The notes under the pieces were generated by a model. The model saw only the letters and a list, made by a program, of their open reading frames with translations. It was not told where the DNA came from and made no database searches. DNA of 64,000 nt from an uncultured Prevotella sp. GTDB taxonomy: Bacteria; Bacteroidota; Bacteroidia; Bacteroidales; Bacteroidaceae. The DNA is taken from NCBI GenBank assembly GCA_944320305.1, contig CALUGW010000013.1, positions 1 to 64,000 on the forward strand, given 5' to 3'. The translations under genes and the position numbers were made by a program. This document shows positions 62,427 through 64,000 of the stretch, piece after piece; within the stretch, counting starts at the first letter, position 1; each line of letters begins with the position of its first letter.

Positions 62427-62822
62427 TCACCTCATCCGCCAGCCGGCGGGGGTCTCCACCATGGGCACCACCACCTCCTCGCGCGCGCTGTCGCCGTAGC
62501 AGAGCATCAGGAACACGTCGCGCCGGCGGTTCACCGAGTCGGTGTCAACGCGCACAACGCTCACCGAGCTGATGCCGCCGTGCTCCTCCTTCTGCCTGGC
62601 CATGAACTGCTTGGCGTTCGTCCGCAGCTGCTCCAGATAAGCCTCGGGCAGGCTGTCGGCGCCGGCCATGCCGCCCACGAAAGCGGCGTAGCGTCCGCAG
62701 AGCAGGCTGTCGTAATACTGCCGGGCGGCCAGCGCGGCCGCGTCGGGCGCGGCCGGCCTCTCACCGCAGCCCGCAAGCAAAGCCGCCGCAAGGCCTGCGG
62801 CGGCAAGAACACGCGCCCCCAT
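62427..62822 (-). CDS. small lipoprotein, NTF2/DUF4878-like
   Basis: 131 residues from the ATG at 62822; a GTG at 62828 overlapping the der stop (GTGA) is possible. Lipobox LAGC. The mature part (AARQYYDSLLCGRYAAFVGGM ... YLEQLRTNAKQFMARQKEEHGG ... DVFLMLCYGDSAREEVVVPMVETPAGWRM) has the helix-helix-strand pattern of NTF2-like lipoproteins. Function unknown. Coupled to der. Confidence 0.7.
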   Translation of the reverse strand: MGARVLAAAGLAAALLAGCGERPAAPDAAALAARQYYDSLLCGRYAAFVGGMAGADSLPEAYLEQLRTNAKQFMARQKEEHGGISSVSVVRVDTDSVNRRRDVFLMLCYGDSAREEVVVPMVETPAGWRMR

Positions 62823-62824
62823 GC

Positions 62825-64000
62825 TCACTTCTGGCGTATGAAGACGTTGACGGGCGAGCCTGTGAGAGTCCAGTTCTCGCGTATCTTGTTCTCAAGGAAG
62901 CGCTTGTAAGGCTCCTTGACATACTGCGGCAGGTTGGCGTAGAACACGAAAGACGGTATCTGCGTGTTGGGCAGCTGCGAGCAGTATTTTATCTTGATGT
63001 ACTTGCCTTTGATTGATGGCGGCGGGTAAGCCTCTATCAGCGGCAGCATAATCTCGTTCAGCTTGGTGGTGCCGATGCGTATCTTGCGGCTCTGGTAGAC
63101 CTGCTTGGCGGTCTCGAGCACGCGGAATATGCGCTGCTTGGTGAGCGCCGAGGCGAATATTATGGGGAAGTCGGTGAACGGCGCCATGCGGTTGCGGATG
63201 GCGGCGGTGAAAGTGTCGATGACCTTCTGGCTCTTCTCCTCCACGAGATCCCACTTGTTGACCACCACCACGAGGCTCTTGTTGTTCTTCTGTATTATCT
63301 GGAAGATGTTCATGTCCTGCGCCTCTATGCCCCGCGTGGCGTCAATCATGAGTATGCAGACGTCGCTGTTCTCGATGGCGCGGATGGAGCGCATGACGGA
63401 GTAGAACTCCAGATCCTCCGTCACCTTGTTCTTGCGGCGTATGCCGGCGGTGTCAACCAGATAGAAGTCGAAGCCGAACTTGTCGTAGCGTGTGTAGATG
63501 CTGTCGCGCGTGGTGCCGGCAATCTCGGTGACGATGTTGCGCTGCTCGCCGATGAAGGCGTTGATGATGCTGCTCTTGCCCACGTTGGGCCGGCCCACCA
63601 CGGCAAAGCGCGGGATGCCCTCCTCGAGCGTCTCGGCGCCGCCCTTGGGCAGCCGCTCCACCACGGCGTCGAGCAGGTCGCCGGTACCTCCGCCCGATAT
63701 GGCGCTGATGCAGTAGGGGTCGCCCAGCCCGAGCGAGTAGAAGTCGGCGGCGTAGTAGCGCTGCGCGTTGTCGTCGGTCTTGTTGGCCACGAGAATCACG
63801 GGCAGCTTTGTGCGGCGCAGTATGTTGGCCACGTCGGTGTCGAGGTCGGTCACTCCGCTGCCGATGTCAACGAGGAAGAGTATCAGGTCGGCCTCTTCGG
63901 TGGCGATGAGCACCTGCTTGCGTATCTCCTCCTCGAAGATGTCGTCAGAGTTGACCACCCATCCGCCGGTGTCCACCACGGAGAACTCCACTCCGTTCCA
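62825..64000 (-). CDS. der: ribosome-biogenesis GTPase Der, 5' end outside the window
   Basis: The 3' 390 or so codons of der (EngA). The first G domain is present only from its G3 region (VVDTGG, then ANKTDD); its P-loop lies beyond 64000. The second G domain is complete: [35 protein letters not shown]-like C-terminal domain follows ([42 protein letters not shown]). Der acts in 50S subunit assembly. The incomplete start is due to the window edge, not to truncation. Confidence 0.95.
   Translation of the reverse strand, partial: WNGVEFSVVDTGGWVVNSDDIFEEEIRKQVLIATEEADLILFLVDIGSGVTDLDTDVANILRRTKLPVILVANKTDDNAQRYYAADFYSLGLGDPYCISAISGGGTGDLLDAVVERLPKGGAETLEEGIPRFAVVGRPNVGKSSIINAFIGEQRNIVTEIAGTTRDSIYTRYDKFGFDFYLVDTAGIRRKNKVTEDLEFYSVMRSIRAIENSDVCILMIDATRGIEAQDMNIFQIIQKNNKSLVVVVNKWDLVEEKSQKVIDTFTAAIRNRMAPFTDFPIIFASALTKQRIFRVLETAKQVYQSRKIRIGTTKLNEIMLPLIEAYPPPSIKGKYIKIKYCSQLPNTQIPSFVFYANLPQYVKEPYKRFLENKIRENWTLTGSPVNVFIRQK

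Overview
The window looks like a chromosomal segment from a fairly GC-rich member of the Bacteroidales, most likely a Prevotella-type genome. Four things point there. Many genes are preceded by a Bacteroidetes-type promoter, a -33 TTTG about 20 bases before a -7 TAnnTTTG. Glycyl-tRNA synthetase is of the dimeric class II form and GcvP is split into two subunits. A secreted C10 protease ends in a T9SS-like sorting tail. The gene orders match Bacteroidetes (guaB - two SurA-like foldases - OstA-like protein - small membrane protein - mutL; glyS - FKBP lipoprotein). The genus is an inference; no rRNA or other marker is present.

Layout. 0.6-3.5 kb: an OmpA-family protein and peptidase T. 3.6-14.8 kb, minus strand: a CPA2 antiporter, LptD, tRNA-Leu(UAG), an operon of parC with a DUF3316-like protein and an S41 protease, and a DUF3883 nuclease-like gene. 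15.6-19.7 kb, plus: C10 protease, glyS, FKBP lipoprotein. 19.9-26.2 kb, minus: a lower-GC seven-gene operon of mostly uncharacterised envelope proteins behind a leader with two mutually exclusive hairpins. 26.7-27.9 kb: an iron-dependent alcohol dehydrogenase. 28-35 kb, minus: a complete glycine-cleavage operon with its own lipoate ligase (lplA-gcvT-gcvH-gcvPA-gcvPB-lpdA). 35.6-36.1 kb: an orphan vsr-type gene facing mutL. 36-44.7 kb, minus: guaB, two SurA-like proteins, an OstA-like protein, a small membrane protein and mutL. 45-48.9 kb, minus: four envelope genes, two with LysM. 50.2-57 kb, plus: a sulfate activation and transfer cluster (cysQ, SLC13 permease, cysC, cysD, cysN, sulfotransferase). 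57.3-60.7 kb: lptB divergent from mlaE/mlaF. 60.7-61.8 kb: a choloylglycine-hydrolase-family protein. 61.9-64 kb: two lipoproteins and the 3' part of der.

The functional theme is envelope biogenesis (LPS transport, outer-membrane protein folding, Mla lipid transport, LysM proteins) together with one-carbon and sulfate metabolism.

The most unusual signal lies between genes. Four arrays of degenerate, palindromic units repeat at exactly 22 bases (15134-15265, 35391-35478, 49689-49820, 58480-58567). They occupy four of the five fully visible divergent intergenic gaps and none of the convergent or same-strand gaps. Two of them sit in a longer composite repeat of about 400 bases. Other points of interest are the attenuator-like leader of the seven-gene operon, a repeat inserted in frame into gcvT, a CysN carrying a C-terminal APS-kinase-like domain without its P-loop, and a strongly structured RNA or leader at about 49.07-49.39 kb.
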